64,000 bases of DNA from Candidatus Zixiibacteriota bacterium (GCA_029860345.1 JAOUBJ010000009.1:1-64000); one strand, 5' to 3'. Positions 9,025-18,650 are shown, counted from the first letter of the stretch. A program made the numbers and translations. Notes: generated by a model from the sequence alone, not told the origin.

Positions 9025-9507
9025 TTGCCCAAGTTTGAAATGAACGCCCTCGAATTCGAGGAAAAAGTAATCAACGTCAACCGCGTGGCCAAAGTGGTCA
9101 AGGGCGGACGGCGTTTTAGCTTCACCGCGCTGGTAACGGTCGGTGATAAGAACGGCAAAGTCGGTGTCGGCTACGGCAAGGCTCCGGAAGTGTCGGAGGC
9201 TATCCGAAAGGCGACCGAAGCGGCGAGAAAAGCCATGAATCCGGTCAACATCGTGGATGGAACCATCCCCCACCGAATCGACGGCCGTTTTGGCGCTACT
9301 ACTGTTATGTTGCGTCCGGCCTCGCCCGGTACCGGTGTAATTGCCGGTGGTGCCGTGCGGGCTATTCTCGAATCTTTGGGTGTCCAGGACGTGCTCACCA
9401 AGGTGCTCGGCAGCCGCAATCCTAATAACGTGGTCAAGGCTACCGTAAACGGTCTGCAAAGCCTGAGAACCCGAGAGCAGGAAGACAGTTTCCGAGAGAA
9501 AGCGTAG
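9025..9507 (+). CDS. rpsE: 30S ribosomal protein S5
   Basis: S5 takes part in decoding fidelity and the mRNA entry helicase. The start is probably TTG 9025 ([15 protein letters not shown]) because GAGG at 9015-9018 is 6 nt upstream. The first in-frame ATG, 5 codons later, has no ribosome binding site. The product is 160 residues. [18 protein letters not shown] and [20 protein letters not shown] are the S5 signatures. Confidence 0.97.
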   Translation: MPKFEMNALEFEEKVINVNRVAKVVKGGRRFSFTALVTVGDKNGKVGVGYGKAPEVSEAIRKATEAARKAMNPVNIVDGTIPHRIDGRFGATTVMLRPASPGTGVIAGGAVRAILESLGVQDVLTKVLGSRNPNNVVKATVNGLQSLRTREQEDSFREKA

Positions 9508-9535
9508 CCTCTGGCGACAAGGCAGGATGATTACC

Positions 9536-9718
9536 ATGGCCAAACTCAAAGTTACACAAATAAGAAGCACCATCGACCGCAAAGAGCCACAGAAAAGAAC
9601 CATCAAGGCTCTCGGTCTGGGTAAGATAAATCGAACCGTCATCCACGAAGCCACACCGCAGATTCGCGGCATGGTAAAGTCTGTGATCCACCTGGTGTCG
9701 GTTGAAGAGATAGACTAG
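9536..9718 (+). CDS. rpmD: 50S ribosomal protein L30
   Basis: L30 is a small 50S protein absent from some phyla. ATG 9536 gives 60 residues (MAKLKVTQIRSTIDRKEPQK), which matches the family. An ATG three codons upstream overlaps the AGGA that serves as its ribosome binding site. KALGLGKINRTVIHEATPQI is the signature block. Confidence 0.96.
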   Translation: MAKLKVTQIRSTIDRKEPQKRTIKALGLGKINRTVIHEATPQIRGMVKSVIHLVSVEEID

Positions 9719-9735
9719 ATTGAGGTAGTTGATCA

Positions 9736-10179
9736 ATGGAACTCCATACACTGAAACCCCCAGCCGGTTCGACCAAAAAACGCCGACGTGTCGGTCGCGG
9801 TCCCGGTAGTGGCTTAGGTAAGACGTCGGGACGCGGTCACAAGGGCCAGGGCTCTCGAAGCGGCTTCTCGCGTGGCCGGAAAGCGATGCGTGAAGGCGGA
9901 CAGATGCCGCTGCATCGCCGGTTGCCCAAATTCGGGTTCACCAATATCTTCAAAAAGCAGTTCCAGATCATTAACGTCAGTGATTTGGCGCGGATAAAAG
10001 CGAGTGAAGTGTCCACTGAGTCCATGCGCGCAGCCGGTCTTATTAAGAAAATGGATGTACCGGTGAAAGTGCTTGGAAACGGCACCATCGAGAGTGCCGT
10101 CACGGTAAAGGCCAACGCTTTCTCCAAGTCTGCTGTGACAAAAATCGAAGCGGCCGGTGGTAAGGTCGAGGTGGTATAG
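9736..10179 (+). CDS. rplO: 50S ribosomal protein L15
   Basis: L15 is a late assembly protein with a long basic N-terminal extension. It has 147 residues. KRRRVGRGPGSGLGKTSGRG near residue 16, then the Gly/Arg loop and GGQMPLHRRLPKFGF, are typical. Its TAG stop shares one base with the GTG start of secY, a tight coupling often seen between these genes. Confidence 0.98.
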   Translation: MELHTLKPPAGSTKKRRRVGRGPGSGLGKTSGRGHKGQGSRSGFSRGRKAMREGGQMPLHRRLPKFGFTNIFKKQFQIINVSDLARIKASEVSTESMRAAGLIKKMDVPVKVLGNGTIESAVTVKANAFSKSAVTKIEAAGGKVEVV

Positions 10180-11486
10180 TGTTAGAGACTTTCAAGTCGA
10201 TTTTCAAGGTTGAAGAGTTACGCAAAAGGATTTTGTTTACACTCGGTATCCTGGTTGTTTATCGTATCGGTGGTCATATACCCACACCGGGAATCGACGG
10301 CACCATCCTGTCGCAAGCTCTTTCGTCCAATTCGATTTTTGGACTCCTGGACATGTTTGCCGGTGGCGCTTTCGCCAAGGCGACGATTTTCGCCCTTGGA
10401 ATTATGCCCTACATCTCTGCATCCATTATGTTGCAGTTGCTCGGGGCGGTGGTGCCCTTCCTCCAGCGTTTGCAGCGTGAGGGAGAGGAAGGCCGCCGAA
10501 AGATTACGCAGTACACTCGCTACCTGACCGTGCTTATCGCCAGCCTTCAGGCATGGGGTACGGCCGGGTTCTTAACCACCATCAATCTCAATGGTGTCTC
10601 GGCAGTTCACATGGATACGATGTGGTTCATCCCGCTGACTATCATAACATTCACCTCTGGCTGTATCTTCATTATGTATCTGGGCGAACAGATTACCGAA
10701 CGTGGTATCGGCAACGGTATCTCGCTTATCATTTTCATAGGGATCATCGCCAGATTCCCCGATGCTGTGATCAACGAAGTGCAGATGGTTTGGTACGGCA
10801 GCCGCGGATTCCTGATCGAGGTGGCCATGGTATCCATGATGATCGGCGTGATCGCCGCGGTAATCCTGGTGACTCGGGCTCAACGCAAAGTGCCGGTCCA
10901 GTACCCTCGTAAAGTGGTCGGACGAAAAGTGTTCGGCGGAACCATGACACACTTGCCGCTGTCGGTTAACTCGGCCGGTGTGATCCCGATTATTTTCGCT
11001 CAGTCGATTATGTTTCTGCCCTCAACGGTGGCCCAGCTGTTTCCTACCACCGAGTGGATACAAAACCTGGTGGCTGTCTGGCTGGCTCCGGGTGGAGCCT
11101 GGTATTCCATTATTTATGGTCTGATAATCGTGTTCTTTGGATATTTCTATACGGCTATTGTCTTCAACCCCATGGAGATAGCCAACAACATGCGCAAGAA
11201 CGGCGGATACATCCCGGGCATAAGGCCGGGCAAGAATACTTCACAATATGTTGAGCGGATTCTCACTCGCATTACTCTGCCGGGTGCGCTGTTTTTCGCC
11301 GCTATCGCAGTTCTGCCCTGGGTGTTGATTGCCCAGGCCAATGTTGACTTTTTCTTCGGCGGTACCGGCTTGCTGATTATCGTCGGTGTGGCTTTGGACA
11401 CGCTGCAGCAGATCGAATCGCACCTTCTCATGCGTCACTACGACGGCTTCATGAAAAAAGGCAAGATTCGCGGGAGATCGATGTAG
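10179..11486 (+). CDS. secY: Preprotein translocase subunit SecY
   Basis: SecY forms the protein-conducting channel of the inner membrane. It has 435 residues with about ten hydrophobic segments. Seen motifs are GGHIPTPGID in the first loop, GIMPYISASIMLQLLGAVVP (helix 2), EGRRKITQYTRYLT, and the cytoplasmic loops with AQRKVPVQYP and NPMEIANNMRKNGGYIPGIR. The start is GTG 10179, overlapping the last base of rplO. adk follows after 1 nt, as in many bacteria. Confidence 0.98.
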   Translation: MLETFKSIFKVEELRKRILFTLGILVVYRIGGHIPTPGIDGTILSQALSSNSIFGLLDMFAGGAFAKATIFALGIMPYISASIMLQLLGAVVPFLQRLQREGEEGRRKITQYTRYLTVLIASLQAWGTAGFLTTINLNGVSAVHMDTMWFIPLTIITFTSGCIFIMYLGEQITERGIGNGISLIIFIGIIARFPDAVINEVQMVWYGSRGFLIEVAMVSMMIGVIAAVILVTRAQRKVPVQYPRKVVGRKVFGGTMTHLPLSVNSAGVIPIIFAQSIMFLPSTVAQLFPTTEWIQNLVAVWLAPGGAWYSIIYGLIIVFFGYFYTAIVFNPMEIANNMRKNGGYIPGIRPGKNTSQYVERILTRITLPGALFFAAIAVLPWVLIAQANVDFFFGGTGLLIIVGVALDTLQQIESHLLMRHYDGFMKKGKIRGRSM

Positions 11487-11487
11487 C

Positions 11488-12129
11488 ATGAACCTCGTGT
11501 TCTTAGGACCTCCCGGTTCCGGCAAAGGGACCCAGGCAGTGAGATTGGCTGAGTCCAAGGGGCTGGTTCATCTCTCCACCGGTGATTTACTCCGTGACGC
11601 CGCTAAGGCCGGCACTGAACTGGGCAAGAAGGCCGAAGGATTCATGAAAGCCGGCGAACTTGTGCCGGATGATTTGATTGTCGGCTTGATAGAGGATAAG
11701 ATCGCATCTGGTACGCTCGAAAACGGGTTTATACTTGATGGTTTCCCGCGCACCATTCCGCAGGCTGAGTGTCTCAGAGATATGCTGGTGAAGAACCATA
11801 TCGCGCTTGAAAAGGCAGTCCTGATCGCAGTCGATGATGAAGAAATAGTACGGCGGTTGTCCGGACGCTGGTTTTGTCCAACCTGCCAGACAACATATAA
11901 TCATCCGGCCAGGATGCCTAAAAACGACGGCCGCTGCGACAATGACGGCGTCGAACTGCTCAGGCGGCCCGATGACGAAGAAGCGGTGGTGCGCAACCGG
12001 CTGGAAGTTTACAGGAATCAGACGCAACCTATCGAAGATTTCTATCGTAATGAGTCGATCCTGGCCGAAGTGTCCGGCGAACGCCCGCCGGATGAAGTGT
12101 TTACGTCCATCCTTGAGGTGGTAGGCTAA
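11488..12129 (+). CDS. adk: Adenylate kinase (zinc-lid form)
   Basis: Catalyses ATP + AMP = 2 ADP in the cytoplasm. It has 213 residues. The P-loop GPPGSGKGTQ is at 7-16, the AMP site is around HLSTGDLLR and DGFPRT, and the lid segment lies at about 127-160. The lid carries Cys130, Cys133, Cys150 and Asp153, the arrangement expected for a structural zinc site with Asp as the fourth ligand. It begins 1 nt after secY. Confidence 0.97.
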   Translation: MNLVFLGPPGSGKGTQAVRLAESKGLVHLSTGDLLRDAAKAGTELGKKAEGFMKAGELVPDDLIVGLIEDKIASGTLENGFILDGFPRTIPQAECLRDMLVKNHIALEKAVLIAVDDEEIVRRLSGRWFCPTCQTTYNHPARMPKNDGRCDNDGVELLRRPDDEEAVVRNRLEVYRNQTQPIEDFYRNESILAEVSGERPPDEVFTSILEVVG

Positions 12130-12137
12130 AGGTCGAA

Positions 12138-12893
12138 GTGGGTGTTGTGATTGTGTTAAAGACCAAAGAAGAAATTGAGATCATGCGTCGCGCCGGCCAA
12201 GTTGTATCAAAAACTCTGGATATGGTCGGAGAGTGTATCAAGCCCGGAATGACCACCGGACAACTGGATCAACTGGTCGAAGAGTTTATCCGAGACCAGG
12301 ATGCTATTCCCGGTTTCAAGAATTATCGTGGTTTCCCGGCCTCGGCCTGTATTTCAATAGATGACGAAGTGGTTCATGGTATCCCCGGCAATCGGGTTAT
12401 CCAAGACGGTGAAATCGTTTCGGTGGATGTTGGCTCTATCGTCGATGGCTTTTATGGCGACTCGGCCCGTACTTTTGCCGTCGGCGAGGTCTCAGATGAG
12501 AAGAGTGACCTGATGGACAATACCGGAAGATGTCTGCAAGCAGCTATTGACATCGCGCAAAAAGGGAATAAATTGGGACAGATTTCGGCGGCCATCCAAC
12601 AGACGGCTGAATCCGAAGGTTACGGTGTGGTCCGGGCGCTCGTGGGGCACGGCATCGGACGTAATATGCACGAAGACCCGCAGGTACCCAATTTCGGTTC
12701 GGCTGAAGCCGGTCCGGTCTTGGAAAGCGGAATGGTGCTTGCCATTGAGCCGATGATTAATCTCGGCACACACAAGGTTTACACCAAGCCGGACGGATGG
12801 ACATTTGTCACCGCCGATGGCGCCCCGTCGGCGCATTTTGAGCATACCGTGGCCATCACCGATGAAGGCCCCGATGTATTGAGTTTGTCGTAA
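12138..12893 (+). CDS. map: Methionine aminopeptidase, type I
   Basis: Removes the initiator methionine from nascent proteins. About 250 residues. The five metal ligands of the pita-bread fold can be assigned from conserved blocks: [41 protein letters not shown] and the final HFEHTVAIT. Three in-frame GTG codons (12138, 12147, 12153) could be the start. I keep 12138 because AAAGG at 12128 lies 5 nt upstream, but [13 protein letters not shown] from 12147 fits the family equally well. Confidence 0.96.
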   Translation: MGVVIVLKTKEEIEIMRRAGQVVSKTLDMVGECIKPGMTTGQLDQLVEEFIRDQDAIPGFKNYRGFPASACISIDDEVVHGIPGNRVIQDGEIVSVDVGSIVDGFYGDSARTFAVGEVSDEKSDLMDNTGRCLQAAIDIAQKGNKLGQISAAIQQTAESEGYGVVRALVGHGIGRNMHEDPQVPNFGSAEAGPVLESGMVLAIEPMINLGTHKVYTKPDGWTFVTADGAPSAHFEHTVAITDEGPDVLSLS

Positions 12894-12901
12894 AGGAGTG
12901 T

Positions 12902-13120
12902 ATGGCGAAAGAACAGACTATTCAGGTCGAAGGTAAAGTTATCGAACCTTTACCCAACGCCATGTTCAAAGTTGAACTGGACAACGGCCACGTAGTTCTC
13001 GCACATATCTCCGGCAAAATGAGGATGCACTTTATAAAGATTCTTCCAGGTGATAAAGTCACTTTGGAATTGTCACCTTACGATCTTTCACGCGGACGCA
13101 TTACCTACCGCTACAAGTAG
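12902..13120 (+). CDS. infA: Translation initiation factor IF-1
   Basis: IF-1 blocks the ribosomal A site during initiation. It has 72 residues and a single S1/OB domain. [20 protein letters not shown] and the end [14 protein letters not shown] are canonical. AAGGAG at 12893-12898 is the ribosome binding site, and the gene starts 8 nt after map. Confidence 0.98.
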   Translation: MAKEQTIQVEGKVIEPLPNAMFKVELDNGHVVLAHISGKMRMHFIKILPGDKVTLELSPYDLSRGRITYRYK

Positions 13121-13151
13121 ATCGTTTGGACAATATAGGCAGGTAGCCATT

Positions 13152-13268
13152 ATGAAGATTCGTTCGGCAGTAAAAAAGCGTTGTGATCACTGCATCATCG
13201 TGAAGCGTCACGGTGTCCTGCGCGTGATTTGCAAGAAGAACCCAAGCCACAAGCAGCGCCAGGGTTGA
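13152..13268 (+). CDS. rpmJ: 50S ribosomal protein L36
   Basis: L36 is the smallest ribosomal protein, here 38 residues from ATG 13152 ([20 protein letters not shown]). The zinc ligands Cys11, Cys14, Cys27 and His33 are in place, so this is the zinc form. An in-frame upstream extension overlapping infA is not used. It lies 35 nt before rpsM. Confidence 0.97.
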   Translation: MKIRSAVKKRCDHCIIVKRHGVLRVICKKNPSHKQRQG

Positions 13269-13303
13269 TGGATTGGTTAACGTGTTATGTCAAGGAGTAG
13301 CAA

Positions 13304-13690
13304 TTGGCTCGAATAGCCGGTGTTGATTTGCCCAAAGAAAAGCGCGTCGAAATAGGCTTGCGCTACATATACGGTATCGGACCGTACCGGGCTCGCCAGA
13401 TTATTGAGAAGACCGGTGTCAACCCAGACACCCGAGTCCATAAACTCACCGATGACGATGTCGCCAAGATCCGCGCATGTATCGAAGACGGTTACACCGT
13501 GGAAGGTAACCTTCGCGGTGAGATCAATATGAACATCAAGCGACTGGTCGATATTGGGTCCTACCGTGGCCTCCGGCACCGCCGCGGCCTGCCGGTGAGG
13601 GGTCAACGGACCAAGACCAATGCACGTTCCCGCAAGGGCCCGAAACGGGCTATCGGCGGACTGAAGAGAAAGCCGCCCGGCAAAAAGTAA
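13304..13690 (+). CDS. rpsM: 30S ribosomal protein S13
   Basis: S13 forms the head bridge to the 50S subunit. The start is TTG 13304 ([19 protein letters not shown]), with AAGGAG at 13292-13297 as a strong ribosome binding site, and no closer ATG exists. The product is 128 residues. [17 protein letters not shown] and the C-terminal [19 protein letters not shown] are diagnostic. Confidence 0.98.
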   Translation: MARIAGVDLPKEKRVEIGLRYIYGIGPYRARQIIEKTGVNPDTRVHKLTDDDVAKIRACIEDGYTVEGNLRGEINMNIKRLVDIGSYRGLRHRRGLPVRGQRTKTNARSRKGPKRAIGGLKRKPPGKK

Positions 13691-13714
13691 GTTGATTGAA
13701 TACTGAGGTACTAA

Positions 13715-14110
13715 GTGGCAGATCCGAAAAAAAAGTCGCGCGGTAAAAAGAAATCGCGCAAAGTCGAAGCCAACGGTGTAGCGCACGTCAAGGCCACCTT
13801 CAATAACACGATTGTGACCATCACTGACGCTACCGGCAAAACGGTGTCGTGGGCCTCGGCCGGCAAAGTCGGTTTCAAGGGTTCCAAGAAATCGACCCCC
13901 TTTGCCGCCCAGTTGGCCGGTACCAATTGTGCGAAAGAGGCTATGGATATGGGATTGCGGAGAGTCGAAGTCTGGGTCAAAGGTCCCGGCTCGGGTCGTG
14001 AAGCGGCGATTCGTTCGCTCTCGGCGGCCGGACTTGAGGTCACTCTGATCAAGGATGTGACCCCGATTCCGCATAACGGATGCCGTCCACCCAAACGGCG
14101 TCGAGTTTGA
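13715..14110 (+). CDS. rpsK: 30S ribosomal protein S11
   Basis: S11 lies on the platform near the E site. It has 131 residues and starts at GTG 13715 with a Lys-rich leader. [21 protein letters not shown], then [16 protein letters not shown], and the ending [18 protein letters not shown] are family signatures. Confidence 0.98.
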   Translation: MADPKKKSRGKKKSRKVEANGVAHVKATFNNTIVTITDATGKTVSWASAGKVGFKGSKKSTPFAAQLAGTNCAKEAMDMGLRRVEVWVKGPGSGREAAIRSLSAAGLEVTLIKDVTPIPHNGCRPPKRRRV

Positions 14111-14138
14111 TTTTGATAATCGTTAGTCAGGAGAATTG

Positions 14139-14768
14139 ATGGCTCGTTACACAGATGCCAACTGCAAACTTTGTCGCCGCGAGGGCGAGAAGCTGTTCTT
14201 GAAAGGCAGCCGTTGCTTCAGCGAAAAATGCGCTGTCGAACGCAGGCAAGTTGCGCCAGGTCAACACGGACGGATGATGCGTCGCAAGGTGTCGTCTTAC
14301 GGCTTGCAGCTTCGTGAAAAGCAGAAGGTTCGTCGTACCTACGGAGTTTTCGAGAAGCAGTTTAGAAACTACTTCAAGAAAGCAGACCTGAAAACCGGAA
14401 TAACCGGCGAGATTTTGTTGCAGCTCTTGGAGTGCCGACTGGACAACCTGGTATTCCGGCTGGGCTTCGCCTCTTCACGCAAAGCGGCCCGACAATTGGT
14501 GCGTCATCGCCATGTAACGGTCGGCGGCCGCATTGTGGACATTCCGTCCTATTCGATTAAGCCGGGTGAAGTCATAAAGATCAAGGAGAAGTCCAAAAAC
14601 CTCGAACTGATTCACGCTTCGCTCAAGGAGACTGGGCGGGGAGACGATATCCCGTGGCTTCGGTTAAACAAGGCAGCGCTGGAGGGTGAAATGCTTGAGG
14701 TGCCGCAGCGCGCAAGTATCCCCTTGACGTTCAACGAGCAACTCATTGTCGAGTTGTACTCGAAATAG
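14139..14768 (+). CDS. rpsD: 30S ribosomal protein S4, zinc-binding type
   Basis: S4 nucleates 30S assembly and is the classical repressor of the alpha operon. ATG 14139 follows AGGAGA at 14129-14134. It has 209 residues. The N-terminal Cys cluster (C-x2-C at residues 9-12, then two more Cys near residues 26 and 31) marks the zinc form. The S4 RNA-binding domain starts near LDNLVFRLGFASSRKAARQL. Confidence 0.97.
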   Translation: MARYTDANCKLCRREGEKLFLKGSRCFSEKCAVERRQVAPGQHGRMMRRKVSSYGLQLREKQKVRRTYGVFEKQFRNYFKKADLKTGITGEILLQLLECRLDNLVFRLGFASSRKAARQLVRHRHVTVGGRIVDIPSYSIKPGEVIKIKEKSKNLELIHASLKETGRGDDIPWLRLNKAALEGEMLEVPQRASIPLTFNEQLIVELYSK

Positions 14769-14800
14769 AGTTTGATTCCTTTGCGGAGGTTCTGAAAGAT

Positions 14801-15781
14801 ATGAAGTGGAAACCACTCACTATGCCCAAGGAGGTCGTCAACGACCAATCGTCGGCCAACGACAATTACTCACGCTTTATCATCGAGCCCCTGGAGCGTG
14901 GTTACGGGCATACATTGGGCAACTGTTTACGTCGGGTGCTACTCTCCTCAATTCAGGGTGGGGCCGTTGTGGCTATGCGCATCAATGGTGTGCTGCACGA
15001 ATTCTCCTCAATCCCCGGTGTCTATGAGGACGTGACCGATATCGTGCTCAATGTCAAGTCGATGAGGCTCAGAATGCACGCCGATGAGATGCGGACTCTC
15101 AGGTTCAAGACCAACTCCAAGGGCAAAGTGGTCGCATCGATGTTTCAGACCGATTCGGAAGTTGAGATTCTCAATGGCGATCAGGCTATATGCGAGTTGA
15201 CCGACGATGTCGACTTCGAGATGGAACTGGACATCGGCTCCGGTCGTAGCTACGTGGTAGCCGATCAAAACAAACGACCGGATGCACCGGTCGGTACGAT
15301 TTATGTCGACAGCCTGTTCTCACCGGTTACCAAGTCTGCTTTCACCGTGGAGAACACTCGTGTCGGCCAGCGCACAGACTACGACCGTCTCATTATGGAA
15401 ATCACTACCGATGGTTCTATCACGCCGGAGGACGCGCTCAGTTACGCGGCCAAGCTGGTGAAGGATCACTTGCAGCTGTTCATCCACCTGGATGAGGAAG
15501 TGATGGTTGAGGAAGAGCCGGAGGTTGACGAGGATACCGTCCGGGTGCGCAACATTCTCAAGACCAGAGTTGATGAGTTGGAGCTTTCCGTGCGGTCGTC
15601 GAACTGCTTGCGCGCCGCCAATATCCAGACCATTCAGGACCTGGTTACCAAGTCCGAGTCCGATATGCTGAAATACCGCAACTTTGGACGTAAATCACTC
15701 AATGAAATCGGCACCATTCTCGAAGAGATGGGTCTGTCGTTCGCGATGGATATCTCTGCGTATGTTGAAACCGAGAGTTAG
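14801..15781 (+). CDS. rpoA: DNA-directed RNA polymerase alpha subunit
   Basis: Alpha dimerises to scaffold RNA polymerase assembly; its C-terminal domain binds UP elements and activators. It has 326 residues. The N-terminal domain (1 to about 230) contains FIIEPLERGYGHTLGNCLRR and LSSIQGGAVVAMRI. After an acidic linker (EEEPEVDEDT) the C-terminal domain (about 250-320) contains ELELSVRSSNCLRAANI and KYRNFGRKSLNEI. Full length. Confidence 0.98.
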   Translation: MKWKPLTMPKEVVNDQSSANDNYSRFIIEPLERGYGHTLGNCLRRVLLSSIQGGAVVAMRINGVLHEFSSIPGVYEDVTDIVLNVKSMRLRMHADEMRTLRFKTNSKGKVVASMFQTDSEVEILNGDQAICELTDDVDFEMELDIGSGRSYVVADQNKRPDAPVGTIYVDSLFSPVTKSAFTVENTRVGQRTDYDRLIMEITTDGSITPEDALSYAAKLVKDHLQLFIHLDEEVMVEEEPEVDEDTVRVRNILKTRVDELELSVRSSNCLRAANIQTIQDLVTKSESDMLKYRNFGRKSLNEIGTILEEMGLSFAMDISAYVETES

Positions 15782-15801
15782 GCGACAATAGGTAGGAATA
15801 A

Positions 15802-16224
15802 ATGGGACACTTCGATAGAGTCAAAAAACTTGGCCGTACCAGACCGCACCGTGAAGCGATGTTGGGCAATATGGCCATGTCGTTGTTTCAACATAGGATG
15901 ATCAAAACGACCGACGCCAAAGCCAAGGCGCTAAGACCGCTGGTCGATCGACTAATTTCTACGGCCAAGAAAGACACCCTGGCGGCCAAACGGCAGGTGG
16001 CGCGAACGGTCAAGAACAAAGATGTCTTCAAGAAGTTGTTCTCAGAGATCGTACCGCAGTTTGCCGACCGCGATTCGGGCTTTTCGCGCGTGATCAAACT
16101 GGGCGTTCGTCGTGGCGATGGGGCACCGCTGTCGGTGGTCGAGCTTTTGATAGAGAAACCAAAAGAGGCCGACGACAAGAAGGACAAGAAGAAAAAGAAG
16201 GCCGCCGCCAAGGCCGGCAAGTAG
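15802..16224 (+). CDS. rplQ: 50S ribosomal protein L17
   Basis: L17 lies near the tunnel exit. It has 140 residues. MGHFDRVKKLGRTRPHREAM opens the protein and FSRVIKLGVRRGDGAPLSVV is the C-terminal signature. A short KDKKKKKAAAKAGK tail adds about 20 residues to the usual 115-120. It is the last gene of the ribosomal run, 20 nt before the terminator. Confidence 0.98.
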   Translation: MGHFDRVKKLGRTRPHREAMLGNMAMSLFQHRMIKTTDAKAKALRPLVDRLISTAKKDTLAAKRQVARTVKNKDVFKKLFSEIVPQFADRDSGFSRVIKLGVRRGDGAPLSVVELLIEKPKEADDKKDKKKKKAAAKAGK

Positions 16225-16243
16225 CCGACGCCTCTGAAAATCC

Positions 16244-16276
16244 AAACCCGCGGTTTCATGCCGCGGGTTTTTTTTT
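16244..16276 (+). terminator. Intrinsic terminator of the ribosomal protein operon
   Basis: A perfect 10-bp stem (AAACCCGCGG at 16244-16253 with CCGCGGGTTT at 16261-16270), a 7-nt loop and a run of T to 16276. It directly follows rplQ and is the first strong terminator in the window, so the str-tail/S10/spc/alpha genes may form one transcription unit. Confidence 0.95.
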
Positions 16277-16317
16277 GGTTGGCGCCCCACTTTTTTTTTG
16301 TCAAGCCGATCAAACAC

Positions 16318-16346
16318 TTGCCCGGCCCACCCACATTTGCTATATA
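16318..16346 (+). promoter_or_regulatory. Possible sigma-70 type promoter
   Basis: TTGCCC at 16318, a 17-nt spacer and TATATA at 16341. It lies just after the ribosomal terminator and about 110 nt upstream of the small membrane-protein gene at 16454. The -35 box is a 4/6 match, so confidence is moderate. Confidence 0.5.
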
Positions 16347-16453
16347 ACTCAAAATGAAGCAGAGCTTCATCTGAAAGCGTGAATCATCAGGGACTGTTGA
16401 TATTATGCTCACAGCTCAGATGGCGCTCGAAACACTTAACGCTGCGAGGGGAT

Positions 16454-16930
16454 ATGCATCAAGAAATGAACCCGGCTGGACAACTTGAAAAAAAGGGAAT
16501 GTCCAAAGGTTGTCTGGTGGGACTAATCGTGGGCATCGTGCTCATCGTGATCGTGGTAGGCGGCGGGTTGGTATGCTGGTGGAAGTTTGACGACATCAAG
16601 AAAGCCGGTGTGGAAACGTTTGTCGAGGGCATCCGCACCCAAATTAACAACAATCCGGTTGAAGGTATCGATAGTGTCCGCGTCAACACATTAGCCGATG
16701 GATTCCTGGCCAAACTGGAGACCGATGAAGTTACCTTCGAACAGATGGGCCCGTTCGTGCAATCGCTACAGCATATTATGGACGATAAGGCTGTGGATGC
16801 AGATGAGGCCGCTGTCTTCGTGCAGGCCATGATCGACTACTATCCGGAACTGGCCGACTTAGTCCCGGCCGAGGATGCTACTCAGGAAGCCATAGAGGAT
16901 ACCACTGTCGTTATTGACAGTCTCGAATAG
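16454..16930 (+). CDS. Hypothetical single-pass membrane protein
   Basis: I do not recognise a family. From ATG 16454 (GAGGGG just upstream) the product is 158 residues: a short polar N-terminus, one hydrophobic segment of about 22 residues near 21-43 (LVGLIVGIVLIVIVVGGG), then an acidic extracytoplasmic domain predicted to be helical. An N-in, C-out anchor is likely. It stands alone between the ribosomal terminator and plsY. Codons resemble its neighbours. Later in-frame ATGs at 16466 and 16499 are possible starts. Confidence 0.75.
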   Translation: MHQEMNPAGQLEKKGMSKGCLVGLIVGIVLIVIVVGGGLVCWWKFDDIKKAGVETFVEGIRTQINNNPVEGIDSVRVNTLADGFLAKLETDEVTFEQMGPFVQSLQHIMDDKAVDADEAAVFVQAMIDYYPELADLVPAEDATQEAIEDTTVVIDSLE

Positions 16931-17008
16931 ACATACCTGGCGTTTTGCGCCGGTAGGAAACAGGTGGTCGGCATTGCCCCAAGGCTGATCCCCCAATAGT
17001 AAGGTTGC

Positions 17009-17650
17009 ATGTACATCGCCTTTGCCCTCACAATCGCCTACTTGTTAGGTGCCGTGCCCTTTTCGCTTCTGATAGCCCGGCTGGCTGGCGTCAGAGATCT
17101 GCGACAGATAGGATCGGGCAATCTTGGAGCCACCAATGTTTGGCGGGCAGCTGGACCTGTGGCGGGGATGAGTGTATTCCTGGCCGATATAGGCAAAGGA
17201 GCGGCGGCGGTTTTTGCAGCTCTGATCATTCTACCGTCACACACGCCGATGCTTCTGGCCCTGGCTGGTTTGGCCGCCGTGCTCGGACATGTGTTCCCGA
17301 TCTATCTTGGCTTTCGAGGGGGCAAAGGAGCGGCGACCGGTTTAGGTGTGATGTTCATGCTTCAGCCGCTGGCCACCCTGGCTGCCCTGGTGGTTTTTCT
17401 GCTGGTTGCACTTGTCTGGCGGTATGTCTCGTTGGCCTCGATTTGCGGAGCGCTGGCTTTGTTTGTGGCGGTCGTGGTTCAGGAACACGTGCTAAAACTT
17501 GCCGTACCCGACTTCGACTTTTACCTGACGGCATTGCTGGCTTTGCTGATAATCATAACGCACCGACAAAACGTCGTGCGACTCATCCGGGGCACCGAGA
17601 ATCGTTTCAGTTTCTCGTCCCGATCTCCCAAGGTAGGTAGTCATGTCTGA
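17009..17650 (+). CDS. plsY: Acyl-phosphate:glycerol-3-phosphate acyltransferase PlsY
   Basis: Inner-membrane enzyme that moves the acyl group from acyl-phosphate to sn-glycerol-3-phosphate, the first step of phospholipid synthesis in most bacteria. It has 213 residues and about five to six membrane segments. Family motifs are IGSGNLGATNVWRAAG near residue 35 and YLGFRGGKGAATGLGVM near 100. It overlaps gpsA by 8 nt. Since gpsA makes the glycerol-3-phosphate substrate, the pair forms a functional unit. Confidence 0.96.
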   Translation: MYIAFALTIAYLLGAVPFSLLIARLAGVRDLRQIGSGNLGATNVWRAAGPVAGMSVFLADIGKGAAAVFAALIILPSHTPMLLALAGLAAVLGHVFPIYLGFRGGKGAATGLGVMFMLQPLATLAALVVFLLVALVWRYVSLASICGALALFVAVVVQEHVLKLAVPDFDFYLTALLALLIIITHRQNVVRLIRGTENRFSFSSRSPKVGSHV

Positions 17651-18650
17651 GCGGGTGGCGATACTTGGTGCCGGATCGTGGGGGATGGCCATAGCACGGC
17701 TTCTCGATAGTAACGGCGCCGACGTTCGACTGTGGGAGTTTGATAAGGCCGAACACCGGAAACTGATTGAACATCGTACCATCCCCGAAAAACTCAAAGA
17801 TGCCTGTCTGGCCATGTCGATAGACATCACTAACGATCTTGGCTACGCGGTGTCCGACTGCGATCTGGTGGTACTGGCCGTACCGTCACAGATGATGCGG
17901 GCGGCTATCCAGCCGTTGGGTGGTATACTACCCAAGGGCACGGCGTTGGTCAGCCTCGCGAAAGGGGTGGAAGTCAGCAGTTTACGGCGAATGTCTGAAG
18001 TAATACAAGAAGGGCTGGCGATACCGGCTGAATCTGTAGCAACTTTGTCCGGTCCATCCCACGCCGAAGAGGTTGTGCGCGACATGCCAACGACCGTTGT
18101 GGCGGCCAGCGAGAGCCACGAGCTGGTAGATCGCCTCCAGACTCTGTTTAGCAGCCGGACGTTCCGTGTGTACACTTCCGACGATACCGTTGGAGTCGAG
18201 CTTGGTGGTGCTCTGAAGAATATCATCGCCATAGGGGTCGGTATCACCGACGGTTTGGGCCTGGGTGACAACACGCGCGGTGCCCTGATCACACGCGGCC
18301 TGGCCGAGATGAGTCGGCTTGGTGTGGCTATGGGCGCACGGGCCGAAACCTTTGCCGGGTTGTCTGGAATCGGCGACCTTGTCACAACCTGTATATCCAA
18401 ACATTCTCGCAACCGCTATGTCGGTGAGAAGATCGGACAGGGGGTGAGGCTCGACGAGGTCCTGAAGAGTATGGCTATGGTAGCCGAGGGAGTGCAGACA
18501 ACTCGCTCCGGGTATCAATTGCGCGATAAGTATAAAGTTGAAATGCCGATCACCACTCAGGTGCACCAGGTCTTGTTCGAAGACAAACCGGCGGCCGACG
18601 CGGTGGCCGAACTGATGGGGCGTGAGTTGAAAGCAGAAATCTGGCGTTGA
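17643..18650 (+). CDS. gpsA: Glycerol-3-phosphate dehydrogenase [NAD(P)+]
   Basis: Reduces dihydroxyacetone phosphate to sn-glycerol-3-phosphate in the cytoplasm for lipid synthesis. It has 335 residues. The nucleotide-binding motif GAGSWGMAIARLL is at 8-20. The catalytic Lys lies in GGALKNIIAIGVGITDGLG and the substrate loop in LSGIGDLVTTC. Length and domain order are standard, and the ATG overlaps the end of plsY. Confidence 0.97.
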   Translation: MSERVAILGAGSWGMAIARLLDSNGADVRLWEFDKAEHRKLIEHRTIPEKLKDACLAMSIDITNDLGYAVSDCDLVVLAVPSQMMRAAIQPLGGILPKGTALVSLAKGVEVSSLRRMSEVIQEGLAIPAESVATLSGPSHAEEVVRDMPTTVVAASESHELVDRLQTLFSSRTFRVYTSDDTVGVELGGALKNIIAIGVGITDGLGLGDNTRGALITRGLAEMSRLGVAMGARAETFAGLSGIGDLVTTCISKHSRNRYVGEKIGQGVRLDEVLKSMAMVAEGVQTTRSGYQLRDKYKVEMPITTQVHQVLFEDKPAADAVAELMGRELKAEIWR